Assembly (NCBI GenBank): GCA_000310025.1
Contig: FN649737.1
Coordinates: forward strand, 3,059,087-3,123,086
DNA: 64,000 bases
Direction of reading: 5' to 3'
Source of the DNA: Ectocarpus siliculosus
Taxonomy: Eukaryota; Sar; Phaeophyceae; Ectocarpales; Ectocarpaceae
Of this stretch, positions 22,301 to 37,066 are shown piece after piece. A program made the translations under genes and the position numbers. The notes beneath the pieces were generated by a model, which was given only the letters and a program-made list of their open reading frames with translations, was not told where the DNA came from and did not search any database. Numbering within the stretch: position 1 is the stretch's first letter; every line of letters starts with the position of its first letter.

Positions 22301-25300
22301 ACGCGTGGTCAATGGTCTAACCGCTAAGGCATGCAAAACATAAGAGTACGCCCCCCCCCCCCCCCCCATCCTCATCAACGCGGTGATGTCTGCTCTCAAC
22401 GGAGAACAAACCACAAAGGTATACACAGTCGAGTGCCCTCCATGTCCCAAACGCTTTCACCCGCACTATCGCGCGGGTACCCGCACTATTCAATGCCTTA
22501 CCCGTCTGGATTTTTCCATGAAGTGGTATCTTTTTTCGGCTGGACAACAAATCGCGCCTTGCAGGAATTTTCTGGTGTTCATTTCGTGTTTTTTTTTCTT
22601 TATTTTTTAGAAAGGTGTACTCCTCCCCCCCTATATGGGGGCAGTTGGCTTGTGACCACGGAAGGCATCCGCATCAGTTGGACTGTTATAGTACGGATAT
22701 TAGAAGGTACTGAGTGGAGACCGGAACGGTTTTTAATGTCAAGACAAGAACAACAACAACAACAACAATGCCAGCCGATTTCACCGACAGTCGTAAGAGG
22801 ACCCACATATCGGCCAGTCGAAACAATAACTCCTTTCTCTCACGCAAGTGTTGCCGCGAGAGATGGGACGTCAGAGCTACCATCGAGGCTAGCGCCTAGC
22901 CCCAAGTCAGAGCACCGCACAGCAGTGTTTCATTGTGGATGACTTGTGCGTATTCGGTAGGGTGCTGCCACATCTATTTTCTCACGCTCCCCCCACCCCG
23001 TGTCTCTTTGACTCGCTGGCAATTCGTTCCCGTTTTTTTTTTTTTCTTTCCGGGGACCATCGTGTCTTACCGTCACTCGACAGGACAGGCCGAACGTTGT
23101 TTGTGCTCCCTCAAGCGCTCCGTGGTGTCGTGAACACTGGGGGCATCCTGCACTACGACCAGTCAATCGATGTCTTTGAGCCGCTGGATCCCAGAGGAGC
23201 GGAACTTGCGAGTCGGTGCGTGTGTCGCTGTCGCTGTTGCTGCTATTGTTGATCCAAGTATATTGCAGGTATGTTGCTTTACCATTGCTGTTGTTTGGAG
23301 TGCCGTCGTTGTTGATGCTCGTGCAACGTCCTTGTGGCCTGAACAGAACGATACGCTTGTTTTTCATTGAATAACCATCGGAGGAGGACCGGCAGGCCAA
23401 CGAAACGGTGCGATTTTTCGCTGACACATGTTTCGAGGTCCTCGCATTGAGTTTAGACATAGTCGCGCCTGCCGAAGGAGAAACACATGCAGAGGTGGTG
23501 TGAAGCAGATAATTGCCCCCAAGAAATGTCCGAAGTTGTAGCTGGGTTTAAATCATCTATATAGGCTCGCTTGGAGACCCTCATTTCTCCGGCACAGGTG
23601 GTCTATCAGCACTTGAAACCTCTCTTCTCCGAAAGGGGTGCGTGCGTGATCATGTGTCACATCACAAAGGCAAGCAGTTTATTTGCTACCCCGCGGTCGC
23701 CCCCGCCGCACGCCGTGAAATTACCCCGCTCTTTTTGTTTCGACGTGTCTAATTGTTTCATTCCTTGATACGCAACAGTTCGGTGGTGTTGGGGGTTTAC
23801 CGACGGAGAGGAGGCGTGCTGCTGCGAACCAAGACCACGCTGAAGGACAGGAGTGGGCGGACGTTGACGGAGACGACTCAGGGCACGTTCATGCGAGGCC
23901 TCAAGGTGTGTGTTGTTGTGTCTGCTGCTGCTGTCGTTGTCGTGTTCGTCTTCGTTTTTGTTGTTGCTGTCGTCGTCGTCGTCGTCGTCGTCGTGTGCTT
24001 CGTGGTGAAATTTTCATGTTTGTGTTATGGCCTGGTCTCGTTCCGTTTGTGCATGTCACACAATAGACATCATCCAACAAGCCTATGTACAGCCTTTTGA
24101 CGTGTTTCCCCGGGTGCTGCTTCAAGCAGACCCCAGAAAAAACGATGAAAAGGAGGCTTCGTTTACTCGTCATCCTGGGACATCGGTCGTTCTTTGTGTC
24201 GTATTACCTGCTGTTCAAAATCCTCGTCTCGTGATCGTGGCGTGCGAGGCAGCCGCAGAAAACACACCGACGGTTTCGGCCCAAACAAGCACTCGTGTTT
24301 GCACTATTATTTACCAACTGTCACGACCAAAGTCGCTTCGCGTCGACACGAAACGCTGATAATAGCGTTAGAGAGGGCCGCCGCCATGTTGAAGTCGAAA
24401 CTGCAACAGATGGACGTGTAGCTGCTTGGCCTGCCACGCACCGTGCCCGAGGTCGCAGTCCCGGTAGTGCCACGCCATGCTCACCTCTCGGCTCTGATCC
24501 ACAGTTAATTTTTTAAGGTCGTCGGACAATTGTCGAAAGAGGGGGGGGGGGGGGGAGGGGGGGTGCTCTTATGTTTTGCACGCCTTAGCGGTTAGCTCAC
24601 ACCGTACAACACTATGAATTCACCCATGGCTAATCTACCACGGACTCTTATCTGTGGCAGAGATGAATTTGTTGTGTTCTTTCTAAGTCAAAATAGACAA
24701 ACTCTGTTATTGTAGCGTTCCACGAGGAGGAGGAGGAGGAGGATGCCGACATCAAATGATACATTTTCGGAAAGCTCTCGGCGAGACAGTTCCAACGCCG
24801 CCATTTCCGGCACCGTCGCTAACTTGCTTGTTTTTCCTGCCCAAGTAATCGAGCTTTGAAAATCGATCCAGGGGATGTGATGTCTTGCGTCACCCACGGT
24901 AACCATCTTCCCGGCCGTACATAGCCGAGCGCACTCGCACTATCGTTGTGCTTCCTGCTGCGTGCCAGGCGGTCCAGGGTGGCATGTAGCGCTCACCAAC
25001 TGTCACGACCAAAGTCGCTTCGCGTCGACACGCCTTGTTCATGTCCGATGACGAGCATTGGAGATGCTTGGTCGACACGAAACGCTGATAATAACGATAG
25101 TGAGGGCCGCCACCATGTTGGAGTCGGAACTGCAAGGATCATCCATCTGTTGCAATTTCGACTCCGACATGGTGGCGACCCTCACTATCGATATTGTCAG
25201 AGTTTGGTGCCAACGAAGCGTTTACAATGCTCGTCATTGGAGCTGAACAAGGCGTGCCGCGAAGCGACTTTGATGAAAGTTTTGGCACTTTGCAACGGTG

Positions 25301-26600
25301 GCACCTAAATGAAACGTTTCACAGATTACAGGTAGAGGGTGAATAGAGATTCAAGCACCTGGGCTATGGCATTCACAGCGAGTACCGTCCCGTACCCCGA
25401 ACAGGTTGGTAAATGGTGCGCAGTATGTGTAGTGGTAGCATAGGTACCATTCCCGCCGCGCGATTCCCCATAGGGTACCATTCCCGCCGCGCGATTCCCC
25501 CCAAAGGCAACATTTTCAACCACGTTTTTGGTTCGGTTTTGGAGATACCACCACCCCCCCAACAGCAGTACCGGTGCAGGGGAGGTATCGCTGTATGCTG
25601 CTCGGAGAGTGGCAGAAACACAGGGTGATCACTAACACGCCCCAGGCATGAATTTTACCTCTGAAATTGTAATCGCAGAGGGACCGCGATGGCGTGCCAA
25701 ACGTTAAAGAACACCGACATGTTTTTTGTTGTGGACACGGAAGAACAAGAACGACCGGTGTGCAAAGCGCTGCCTGTCGAACAGGTTATTTTACCCGCAG
25801 AAGTATCTCAAACACCTTTGACATCATTTTTTCTTAGCCGCTTGTGCTGAACCCCGACTACCCGTGCGGGCACTCGATTCTCGCCCCCCTCCCCCCCTGT
25901 AGGGAAGGCATTTTTGAGCCACCTTCGGCAAAGTAGGAAGGAACGATTGGCCACCGGTGATCGGTCATGTGGGAACAATGCTCCGTTCCCTCGAGGACGC
26001 GTGGTCAACGATCTAACCGTTAAGGCATGCACAACGTAAGAGTACCCCCCCCCCCCCCCCCCCCCCCCNNNNNNNNNNNNNNNNNNNNNNNNNNNNNNCC
26101 CGGGGGGCCCCTAGATTTTCCCCCCCCCCCCCCCCTGTAGGAAAGCCTTTTTTAAACCCCTTTCAACAAAGTGCAAAGAATGGTTGGCCCCCCGCCGTTA
26201 GTCCATGGGGCAAACATCTCCCTTTCCCTCCGGGGGAAAGATTCAACAATTTACCCTTTAACATACCCCCAAGATAAGGGTCCCCCCCCCCCCCCCCCCC
26301 TCCCCCCTGCAGATATCAGGCGACGTTGGCCCACCACTACCCCCGCGCGCGAACCCTCCTAAGGCCGCCCCAGACGTGGTAGCCGCGGTGACGGTTTCGC
26401 CCCAACAGGCACTATGGTACCGCTTGTCCGGAGACTACAACGCCATACACGTGGATCCGGAGGCAGCGAAGGCGGCCGGTCTTGAGAGGCCTATTCTCCA
26501 CGGGCTCTGCTCGCTAGGTGCTCGAGTCGTCGTCGTCGTTCTTGTTTTTGTTGTTGTTGTGTTGCACGATGTGGTGCGGCTCGATATGGTGTTGCTGGCG

Positions 26601-26649
<49 letters not shown>

Positions 26650-28611
26650 ACGGCGCTGTGCGGGTGGTGGCTTCGTAATTGAAGCCTGCACTCCGCCCCC
26701 GTGCTGGGCCGGTGAGCGGTAAAATGATGACCGTTTCAGAGTTTTCGGAAGTCTCTCTAGTCCCTGTTGTGTCGGTACGTGCCCAGAGTTCACCAGCACT
26801 ATAACGGACAACGGCACCATCCAGAACAGGGGCATTAGCTTTTGGCGTAGGAGTGGACACGTGCCCAGAGATTCGACCGTCACTACCGGGTACCGGCACA
26901 CGGGCACTGTTCAACCGGCGTAAACAGGGACCTCTTCTGTGTGTGTGTGATGAACGTGTGCTTGGTGGGTGACGAGCGTGCGTTTTCGTTATGAGCGTGC
27001 ATGTGTGCACGTGTGTCCGATGAACGTGCTTGTGCATGGAGAGCCTTGGTAGTTGGAACAGGGCCCGGTTTGCCTACTATCTGGGTCCTTTTTGGGTTTT
27101 CGACCCCTTCTTCTTGCCACACTCAAAGCTACTGTCTCGCCCCTTGTACACAAACAACGGGTTCCGTCAGGTGTCGCTGCGCGGGAAGTATTGCGGCATT
27201 TCTGTCCAGAAGACCTGTCTTCGGGGCTAGTGTCTCTCTACTGCCGCTTCTCCAAGGCGGTGCTACCGGGTGATGTCCTCGAGGTACGTTGTTGCTGCTG
27301 CTGCTGCTGCTGCTGCTGTTGTTGTCATTGCTGTCGTTGTGGTCAGTGTTGCTGCTGTTGTTGTGTTTATCGCAGCAGTACAATCTGTCCCGACCTCTAC
27401 CCTGCTGTGCCTCAACAAGATGAAATCTGATATTCAACGCGCCTGAGACTCCCGGCGCTCTAGTCGATCGTCTCCGTGGTCACACGGATTACTTTTTGGA
27501 GCTCCGTGCGGTCTAGTCCGCAGGGGTTTTTTTGTTTACCCCTGGAGAGGATTGCCGCCCACTCGTAGCACGCAGGCGGCCACGTGACCACGTGCCGAGC
27601 GTCAAAATCAGCTCGCACGATTGCCCCTGTTGTTGAGTTGGTAGTTTTAACCTCTCTACCCCTTCCGAATTTCCGGCGTTTAAACGTGAGTTCGAATCTC
27701 CGCACAAGAGCCTCTCGCGAACGGCCACGTTGTGTCCGAACACCAACAGTGGTAACGAGGGATTCATTCGTGTATACATACAAAAGTTCGATTTCAAGGC
27801 CCGACTAGGGAAAGGAACTGCTGAACCAGTCTTGCGATAGCCATTACAGCAAGCACCACAGAGGAAGGTGGAGAAAAACAAAAATGTCCTGCAATTGGAG
27901 TTTGGAGAGATCGAAGATTCTTCTCCGTGTCGGGACTGTTCCGGTTCGTTCCCTGTTTTACGTTTCTTCCGTCCCATGTTCCACGTGTCTGCCGTTCCGT
28001 ATTCTACGTTTCTTCCGTCCCGTGCTGTACGTTTCTCCCGTCCCGCCGTGGGGTTCTTCGTATAACACAGGACGCCTACTGTTGTGTGTCGTCGTGTCTT
28101 GGTTCCTCGAATCTCATTTCTTGTCAAAAAATTTTTGTCGTTGTCGCTTCAAGTACAGGTCAAGATGTGGGGACGAGCCGCTTCGCATGTGTGCAGTAGT
28201 GGCGGCGATGTCAACGATGCCGGAAACGAACGAATGGGTTCAACGGTAGCAGGGACGGAGGGAGCACCACCAGCAGCGGGCGTAAACGGCGGTGTGGCGA
28301 TAGGAATCGCGAAAGACGGACGGAGCAGCAGCAGCTTAGCCACCACCCACGCTCGACGGGGGCACCGCGGATTAGCACCTCACCGAGTAGGGGTGGGGGG
28401 TTCTAGTACTCCTACCAAAGCGGCACGCAAGACCAAGGGGAGGTCACAGCAACAAGGGGTGGAGGAGATTCGGTTCGAAGTTTGCTCGCCCAGACTAGGG
28501 GGTGCTGTTGTCGTCGCCGATGGTAAAGCCGTCGTCAAGAGAGGGAAGAGGTTGGGGGAAAGGATGCTCAAAGAGGAAGTGGGGGCTCCGCGAAATCGAT
28601 CCAGATTATGA
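19387..28611 (+). CDS. Peroxisomal enoyl-CoA hydratase 2 (MaoC-like)
   Basis: Seven exons (19387-19606, 23089-23219, 23598-23641, 23779-23905, 26313-26517, 27171-27283, 28159-28611) close in phase to 1293 nt, 430 residues. The enzyme would hydrate trans-2-enoyl-CoA to (R)-3-hydroxyacyl-CoA in fatty-acid breakdown. The N-terminal hot-dog half has [20 protein letters not shown] and [16 protein letters not shown]. The C-terminal half has the hydratase-2 signature [17 protein letters not shown] with the expected catalytic Asp215 and His220, then [11 protein letters not shown] and [15 protein letters not shown]. The last three residues, SRL, are a canonical PTS1 peroxisome signal. Unlike animal MFE-2, no dehydrogenase is fused, as in plant ECH2. 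About 98 low-complexity residues (285-382) split the last conserved segment between VKMW and RFEV. The short third exon and its borders are the least certain. Confidence 0.9.
20214..20300 (+). mobile_element. tRNA-derived SINE head (not a functional tRNA)
   Basis: An A-box-like TGGTCTAGTTGG (20225-20236) and a perfect B box GGTTCGAATCC (20269-20279) have tRNA-like spacing, and the T arm ATGGG/CCCGT pairs. However, no 5' strand pairs with the acceptor-side bases CGTAAGC, so a working tRNA is unlikely. A second relic of this type lies at 27610-27715. The element sits in intron 1 of the hydratase gene. Confidence 0.55.
20845..22370 (+). mobile_element. 5'-truncated LINE (non-LTR retrotransposon)
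   Basis: One uninterrupted frame from about 20850 to the TAA at 22343 encodes the C-terminal half of a non-LTR reverse transcriptase. It has [19 protein letters not shown] and the catalytic FADDF, then a thumb region and a Cys/His cluster ([20 protein letters not shown]) typical of LINE C-termini. The 5' part, including any endonuclease, is missing. The 3' end after the stop carries GCATGC, then AAGAGTACG and a C homopolymer. The absence of any stop or frameshift in ~490 codons suggests recent insertion. It lies in sense orientation inside the 3.5-kb first intron of the hydratase gene. Confidence 0.88.
22620..22772 (+). mobile_element. CAA-tailed retroposon copy
   Basis: About 150 bp resemble 33960-34085: a TGTGACCACGGAAGGCATCC block, then GGTACTGAGTGGAGACCGGA, then TTTTTAATGTCAAGAC and a CAA repeat tail. 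It lies just downstream of the LINE, in the same intron of the hydratase gene. No open frame is conserved between copies. Confidence 0.65.
24541..24610 (-). mobile_element. Short 3' tail of the poly(C) LINE/SINE group
   Basis: On the minus strand this reads GTGAGCTAACCGCTAAGGCG, then TGCAAAACATAAGAGCAC and a C run. That is the terminal ~50 bp of the LINE with almost nothing else. It lies in the 23906-26312 intron of the hydratase gene. Confidence 0.65.
24690..24895. mobile_element. Diverged copy of the GATATCACACC TIR family
   Basis: The stretch GAGGATGCCGACATCAAATG, then AGCTCTCGGCGAGACAGTTC, to the right end GGATGTGATGTCTTGCGTCA aligns with the element at 16112-16313. The right terminal repeat is clear; the left one is degraded or replaced by a GAG repeat. 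Confidence 0.55.
25010..25275. mobile_element. Foldback element with ~124-bp arms
   Basis: The left arm 25011-25134 (starting AAAGTCGCTTCGCG) and the reverse complement of the right arm 25151-25274 are closely similar along their length, leaving a loop of only about 16 bases. Most of the element would form a long hairpin as RNA. Fragments of the same family lie at 24310-24410. It is in the 23906-26312 intron of the hydratase gene. Confidence 0.8.
25899..26068 (+). mobile_element. 3' end of the LINE, truncated copy next to a gap
   Basis: This matches the LINE 3' terminus: GAGCCACCTTCGGCAAAGTA, GGAAGGAACGATTGGCCACC, GGTCAACGATCTAACCG, then a long C run that ends in the N gap at 26069-26098. 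Confidence 0.7.
26069..26310. other. Gap plus a low-quality duplicate of the LINE tail
   Basis: N bases fill 26069-26098. The following ~200 bases track the preceding LINE tail position by position (TGTAGGAAAGCC for TGTAGGGAAGGC; AAAGAATGGTTGGCC for AGGAACGATTGGCC) but with many substitutions and inflated homopolymers, ending in another long C run. This looks like a poor read through a C homopolymer placed beside the good copy rather than real tandem DNA. The hydratase exon at 26313 begins immediately after. Confidence 0.55.
26597..26650 (+). repeat. (GTT)n microsatellite
   Basis: About 17 GTT/TTG triplets lie inside the 26518-27170 intron of the hydratase gene. A similar TGC/TGT triplet tract follows the next donor, at 27291-27362. 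Confidence 0.9.
27610..27715 (+). mobile_element. tRNA-derived SINE head, second copy
   Basis: An A-box-like TGTTGAGTTGGTAG (27630-27643) and a B box within GAGTTCGAATCTC (27688-27700) are arranged as at 20214-20300, with a related flank TTCGTGTATACATAC downstream. The spacer is longer than in a normal tRNA. It lies in the last intron of the hydratase gene. Confidence 0.45.
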
Positions 28612-29977
28612 TGGTCGGTTGGTTTTTCACGAAGTGGGTCTAAGGAAATGAAGAAGACAAGGGTTGTCCATGTGTGTTCGATTTGATTACGTTTGACGTG
28701 CTTCTGGGTGTGTAAATCAGGTGCGCGCTGGGCGAATCAGCCAATTTTGTCGACGGTTGGTAACAAATCTTATGCACCTAATTCATGTCCCAATATGCTC
28801 TCCGCGGGGCATACGGCCAAGGAGATGCCTGTTGCAAGAAAAAGATAATTTTGTTCGAGACACCAGCACGAAGAGGAGACCGCGTGATTACGCGTGGCGG
28901 CACAAGTAGCAGGACCTTCGAGATAATTGAAAGTACGACAACTTCGGCGTACGTAGATGCAGCTTTGGTGGCTAAAACGAGGGCCGTTCGGCACGCCACA
29001 CATGACATAATTCCGCAACCACCGGGGAAACATCTCATGGCCCCATCGATAATGTGACGTTGTGACAGCACGACTTTCAGTGCTGGTAAATGGGTGCCGT
29101 TGCAACGGTCTCAGATCAAACGAGTAGTAGAGAGCCGTCGGCAAGCGGCTTACACATGACGCCATTCTGCGTCAAGGAACACCGGAGAAGCATCTCATTG
29201 CTCCTCAATATGTGTGAAATTGAGACAACACAGCTTTTATGTGCTGGTAAATTGGTGCTGTCGCGACGGTCTTGCGCCAAACAAGGAAGTGTACGGGACT
29301 ATACCGACGCCTAAAGCTTGTAAGCGAAAGTCTAGATCGTGGATTCAACTCAGTTGGCTAACTTCCCTCGGGACGTGCGTCCATACATATTTTGCCACGC
29401 GAATGGATATACTCGGACCCCGTCACGGTTCGTGGACGCAGTCTCATCGCATTCGAGGATGCCGCTCACGGCCACGTCTCGGCAAGATAAAAGATGACAC
29501 GGATTATTCAGTGTTTTCGTTCCTTTGTTTACGTTACATTAAAACCAAATGGACACAGCAGTACGGTACAAAAACAGGCAAGTTCCGCAAGAAGTCTGAC
29601 ACCAACCTGCAACAATTTGGCTTTCGTGTAAAAACTTTGAACTACAGCGTAACGGTACACTCTTGGAAACACAATCCCCTTTGACTCAGTTGAAACAATG
29701 CCACCCGGCAGCTGCCATTTTCTCTTGGAAAAAAACGTCACTGGTGAGGGTAAGTCAAGGACACAATCCACTTAAGTCGAACAGAGTCCGCCGCCGGAAG
29801 GCGAACAAACCTCATGCCTGCCACGACAATCCACCCCAACAATCTTGACATTCCCAGGACAAATCGCAACGGAGCAGCACACGAAGTCGGTACCCTCCGA
29901 CATGTGCATGCTCGGAACCATCCAACAGTATACGACTTCATGCAGCAGACACGCGTTACTTCGAAGTATGGGCTCGT
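28612..29977. other. Intergenic region between convergent genes
   Basis: The 3' ends of the hydratase (+) and HSP70 (-) genes face each other here. A diverged tandem duplication of about 154 bp occupies roughly 28998-29300; both units share ACACATGAC, then AAGCATCTCAT or AAACATCTCAT, then GTGCTGGTAAAT. No convincing gene is present. Confidence 0.55.
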
Positions 29978-33757
<3,780 letters not shown>

Positions 33758-33959
33758 ATTTGATGTGTTGGTGTTCTAGAGAAGGGGTGGTTGTGATTGT
33801 GGGCAGGATGGGCGCGGCTGGTGGCTGGTGGCGGCAGGCGTCGGACGAAAAATGGGGCTCCGCAAAACGCAGCGGACGAAATCCCCCTGCCCCCCCGTGG
33901 ATCTGGCCTAATTACACCGCATATGTCATGTGTTGACGCCGCCGTTGACACCTTTTGCC

Positions 33960-34085
33960 TTGCTTTGGGTGGTTAGCCTGTGGCCATGGGAGACGTCCGC
34001 GCCAGTTGGGTCGGCACGGGTGTAAGAAGGTACTGAGCAGAGACCGGAGCGAGTTATTTAATGTGAAGACAACAAATAACAAAAC
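33960..34085 (+). mobile_element. CAA-tailed retroposon copy
   Basis: This aligns with 22620-22772: TGTGGCCATGGGAGACGTCC, then GGTACTGAGCAGAGACCGGA, then TTTAATGTGAAGACAACAAA. The tail is a degenerate CAA run. It lies about 200-330 bp upstream of the HSP70 start codon and may sit in its promoter. Confidence 0.65.
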
Positions 34086-34156
34086 ATGTTGTTGGTTTCT
34101 TGGCGTGTGCGGCACACGACGGGAGGATCTCAAAAGTTTATGCCGACTCTAGAAGG

Positions 34157-34350
34157 GAAGTCGCGGTTTGGTTTCTAGAAGACTGCTGTGGTTCTATCTC
34201 GAACACGTAGTCTTTCTGTGTTTGTATTTATATCTGTACCTATAAAACAAAAGGAAGTCGCGGTTTGGTTTCTAGAAGACTGCTGTGGTTATATCTCGAA
34301 CGGGTACAATAGTCTTTCTGTGTTTGTATTTATATTTCCTACAACAATAA
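34157..34350 (+). repeat. Tandem duplication with 97-bp period
   Basis: Two units begin GAAGTCGCGGTTTGGTTTCT (34157 and 34254) and end in GTCTTTCTGTGTTTGTATTT, with a few differences near the end of each unit. Confidence 0.85.
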
Positions 34351-34628
34351 TGATTAGTCTAATAATACATCAAAACATTGAAAGACTACCGGTTCGAGAT
34401 GCAACCACAGGTTTCTGGTACGAGTATTAGGAAGTATGACGATACTCCTCAGCAGTAGACAACACCGTTAAAAATATGAGTCGACAAGGTGGTGGGATTT
34501 GTTGTATTCGCCGCGCCAGGCGTTGGCCGCAGATGAGTGCGTTGTTATGTCCGTTGCAAAAACATAATGCCTCGATGTAGGCGAGTGGTACAGCAGTCCG
34601 TGAGGACTTCTCCACGGGGTGGTGGGTG

Positions 34629-34836
34629 TACAGATGGCGCCCGCACTTAAGAACCTACCTGTTAAGAACATGAGGCTCAAAAAATCAAAAACTCGTGAAC
34701 ATGGGCGTATTTTAGTGGTCCCCGTTAAGAACCTCACACTAAAACCTATATAATGGCCATTCGCAGCCTCAACAGGCAACTAAGAACCCCAACCTCACGC
34801 AAATTAAGATGTTCTTAAGTGCGGGCGCCATCTGTA
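34629..34836. mobile_element. MITE with perfect 26-bp terminal inverted repeats
   Basis: Bases 34629-34654 (TACAGATGGCGCCCGCACTT and six more) are the exact reverse complement of 34811-34836. If the outer TA is the target duplication, the element is 204 bp (34631-34834) with 24-bp perfect ends, consistent with a Tc1/mariner-type MITE. The inside is AT-richer and non-coding. Confidence 0.85.
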
Positions 34837-37066
34837 TATAGACCTCTCAGATCATGGTCCTGAAAGAAAGCATGGTCCTGTGCAGCATGTAAACCTGCAC
34901 CCCTCGCCAACGGGTGATTGATGGCTTAATGCTCTGTGTTTGATGGAGATGCACACCAACTTTACACGATGTAACTGCATGGTGATGCTGAACCAACCTT
35001 CTCTCGATAAAAAAATGAAAGCGAGCACCGCCGGGGAAAAGGTCGAAAGAAGAAACTGCAGTGTTTACCTTCCTTTCGTGTGATCCCAATGACTGGTGCA
35101 TCAAACATGTACCGAATGGTGCAAGACTGGTATTATTATCAATAGACGCGAAGAAAACACGACACACACGAAACTTTCACGCACCACCGCATCAGTCTGT
35201 TTACATGCGACGACTCTGATTATGTTCTCGAACCCTTCTACATCCTGCCCCTTCAAACCCGCTTCAGCCGCGTACAAAACAGAGAGTCCTCAAAACCAAA
35301 AGCTACACATGACCAGGCTACTCTTCGCTTCCAGCCGAAAACGTGTGGTCCCGAGACCCCTCTAATATACACCGGTTTTCGCCACCACTTCCGCCCCCGC
35401 AGGCAACCACACCAGCGCGCTTGCTTGGCACAAAAAAAGCGATTCAGCCCCTCAGCATTTGGTGCGCGTGTACAGATTGGCTGACACTGTATGGCAACAA
35501 AGGCCATCCTGAATAGACAAGCACCCAAGCGTCTTCCTGTCCAAACTGTAACAGGGGGTCCCGAGTGTTTCTACCCTTCAACCTCGTTGCATCTACACGC
35601 AACACACTACACACTCTGTAGTCCGTCTTCACGGAGAACACAGCCGCTAAAAAAACACGGGAGGTGGGGGAAAGGGAGGGCTAAGCACTGGGATTCGTAA
35701 AAAAAACAAACCCTGGCCAAGTCACGAAGAGTCGGGTTTCAGCATGGTCTACGCCCGTTTGAGCCACTTGCAGACCGGCTACTCAGCTACAAAGGAAAGC
35801 TTCATGCTTCTACTTCAAAACTCGAAGACCGTAAACGATCCTCAGAGACAAAAAAAGACACAAAACAAAAACACGCGTATGGACTCTTGGGTTGGGATCT
35901 GTACAAAACATGTTCTATAACCCTCGCGCATTTTCAAGCACCCCCCCCCTCCCCCCGCCGGCCCGAAATACGCGAGAATGACATCATGGAAAGTCCAAGG
36001 ATTCGAGAGCAACACCCCTCCCGTCCTGCTGCAGTTGCCAGTTATCTGACGCGAAAGCCAGTCCCCTGTTATCGTCCCTGTCCCCGGCGGCGATGCGGCT
36101 CTTAACCTGGAGGCAAAGGGGGCGGAAGGGTTGGAAATGAGAACTGGGGCAGGGTAGGGGTCGGGGGGGCAGACTTGTGAACCTTTACCACAGCGTCGTA
36201 CAAAAGCACAGACGCTCCCCACCCGCTTCACCCGCTTCACCCGCTTCTTGGAGCATGAACGAAAAATGGGGTGGTGGTGGCAGTGGTGGTTGTGGTGGTG
36301 GTGGTGGCAGTGGTGGGTGGTACTCCTATTGTGAACCGGTATTTTGTTGCAAGTGGACGCGGCAACGTGTCGCCTGTAAACTTCCTAGCTAGCCTTGCAG
36401 CAGCAGGGTTTCCTCATCCACTCTACAGTACCTACTCTAGTGTCTTGCCTTTTCTGCGATGGAGCTAGGGCTATTTATTGCTCTGTAAGTCTCAGGTCAT
36501 GAGCTAATACTGGTCAATCCCGGAAGGATCAAGACAAGCAACAAGCGACAGTACACCCCCCCGCCTTCAAAAACAAAATACGGTAGAGAGCGATTTGTAG
36601 CGGGGTGTTGGCCGCATCTGAACAACGAGGAGATAAAGACGGTGATCCATCTCGAAAAAGGTGGATATCAATGCGCTACTATGACTAATAAAGGCGGGCA
36701 ACGCAACCAGTACGCCCATCTCCGTCCACGACATGGGGAAAAAAATTATTGATTGCTGCCCATCAAAAGCACAAGCAACACGCTGGCAACACAGCGTAGA
36801 ATACCATAAACTGTTTACCCTCCCGTTTCGAGTGTACAATCCTTTCTCTGTTCTGAAACAACTCATTGACACGTATGCATACAGCAGCAGCATCCTTTGC
36901 TCTGCTGACACAGCAGTTCATTGAACACGCATGTATGCAGCAGCAGCAGCAGCAGCAGCTTCTCACAAACCTCGCCCTCTCACAAACCTCGCCCTCTCAC
37001 AAACCTCGCCCTCACACGATCCTGTGAGTACCAAGGACAGAAAACATATCACTACATACCTCGCAC

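Larger units (their letters stand above)
33758..37066. other. Intergenic region rich in small repeats
   Basis: This includes the HSP70 upstream region. Besides the separately listed retroposon, tandem duplication and TIR element, it holds a GGT triplet tract (36267-36320), a CAG tract (36941-36959) and three 18-bp units of CTCACAAACCTCGCCCT near 36961-37014. I see no protein domain in any frame from 34840 to 37066. Confidence 0.5.

Noticed and set aside
33758-33790. Possible heat-shock element upstream of HSP70
   Set aside because: TTCTAGAGAA has the right half sites but a 4-bp spacing instead of 2, and no third half site is nearby.
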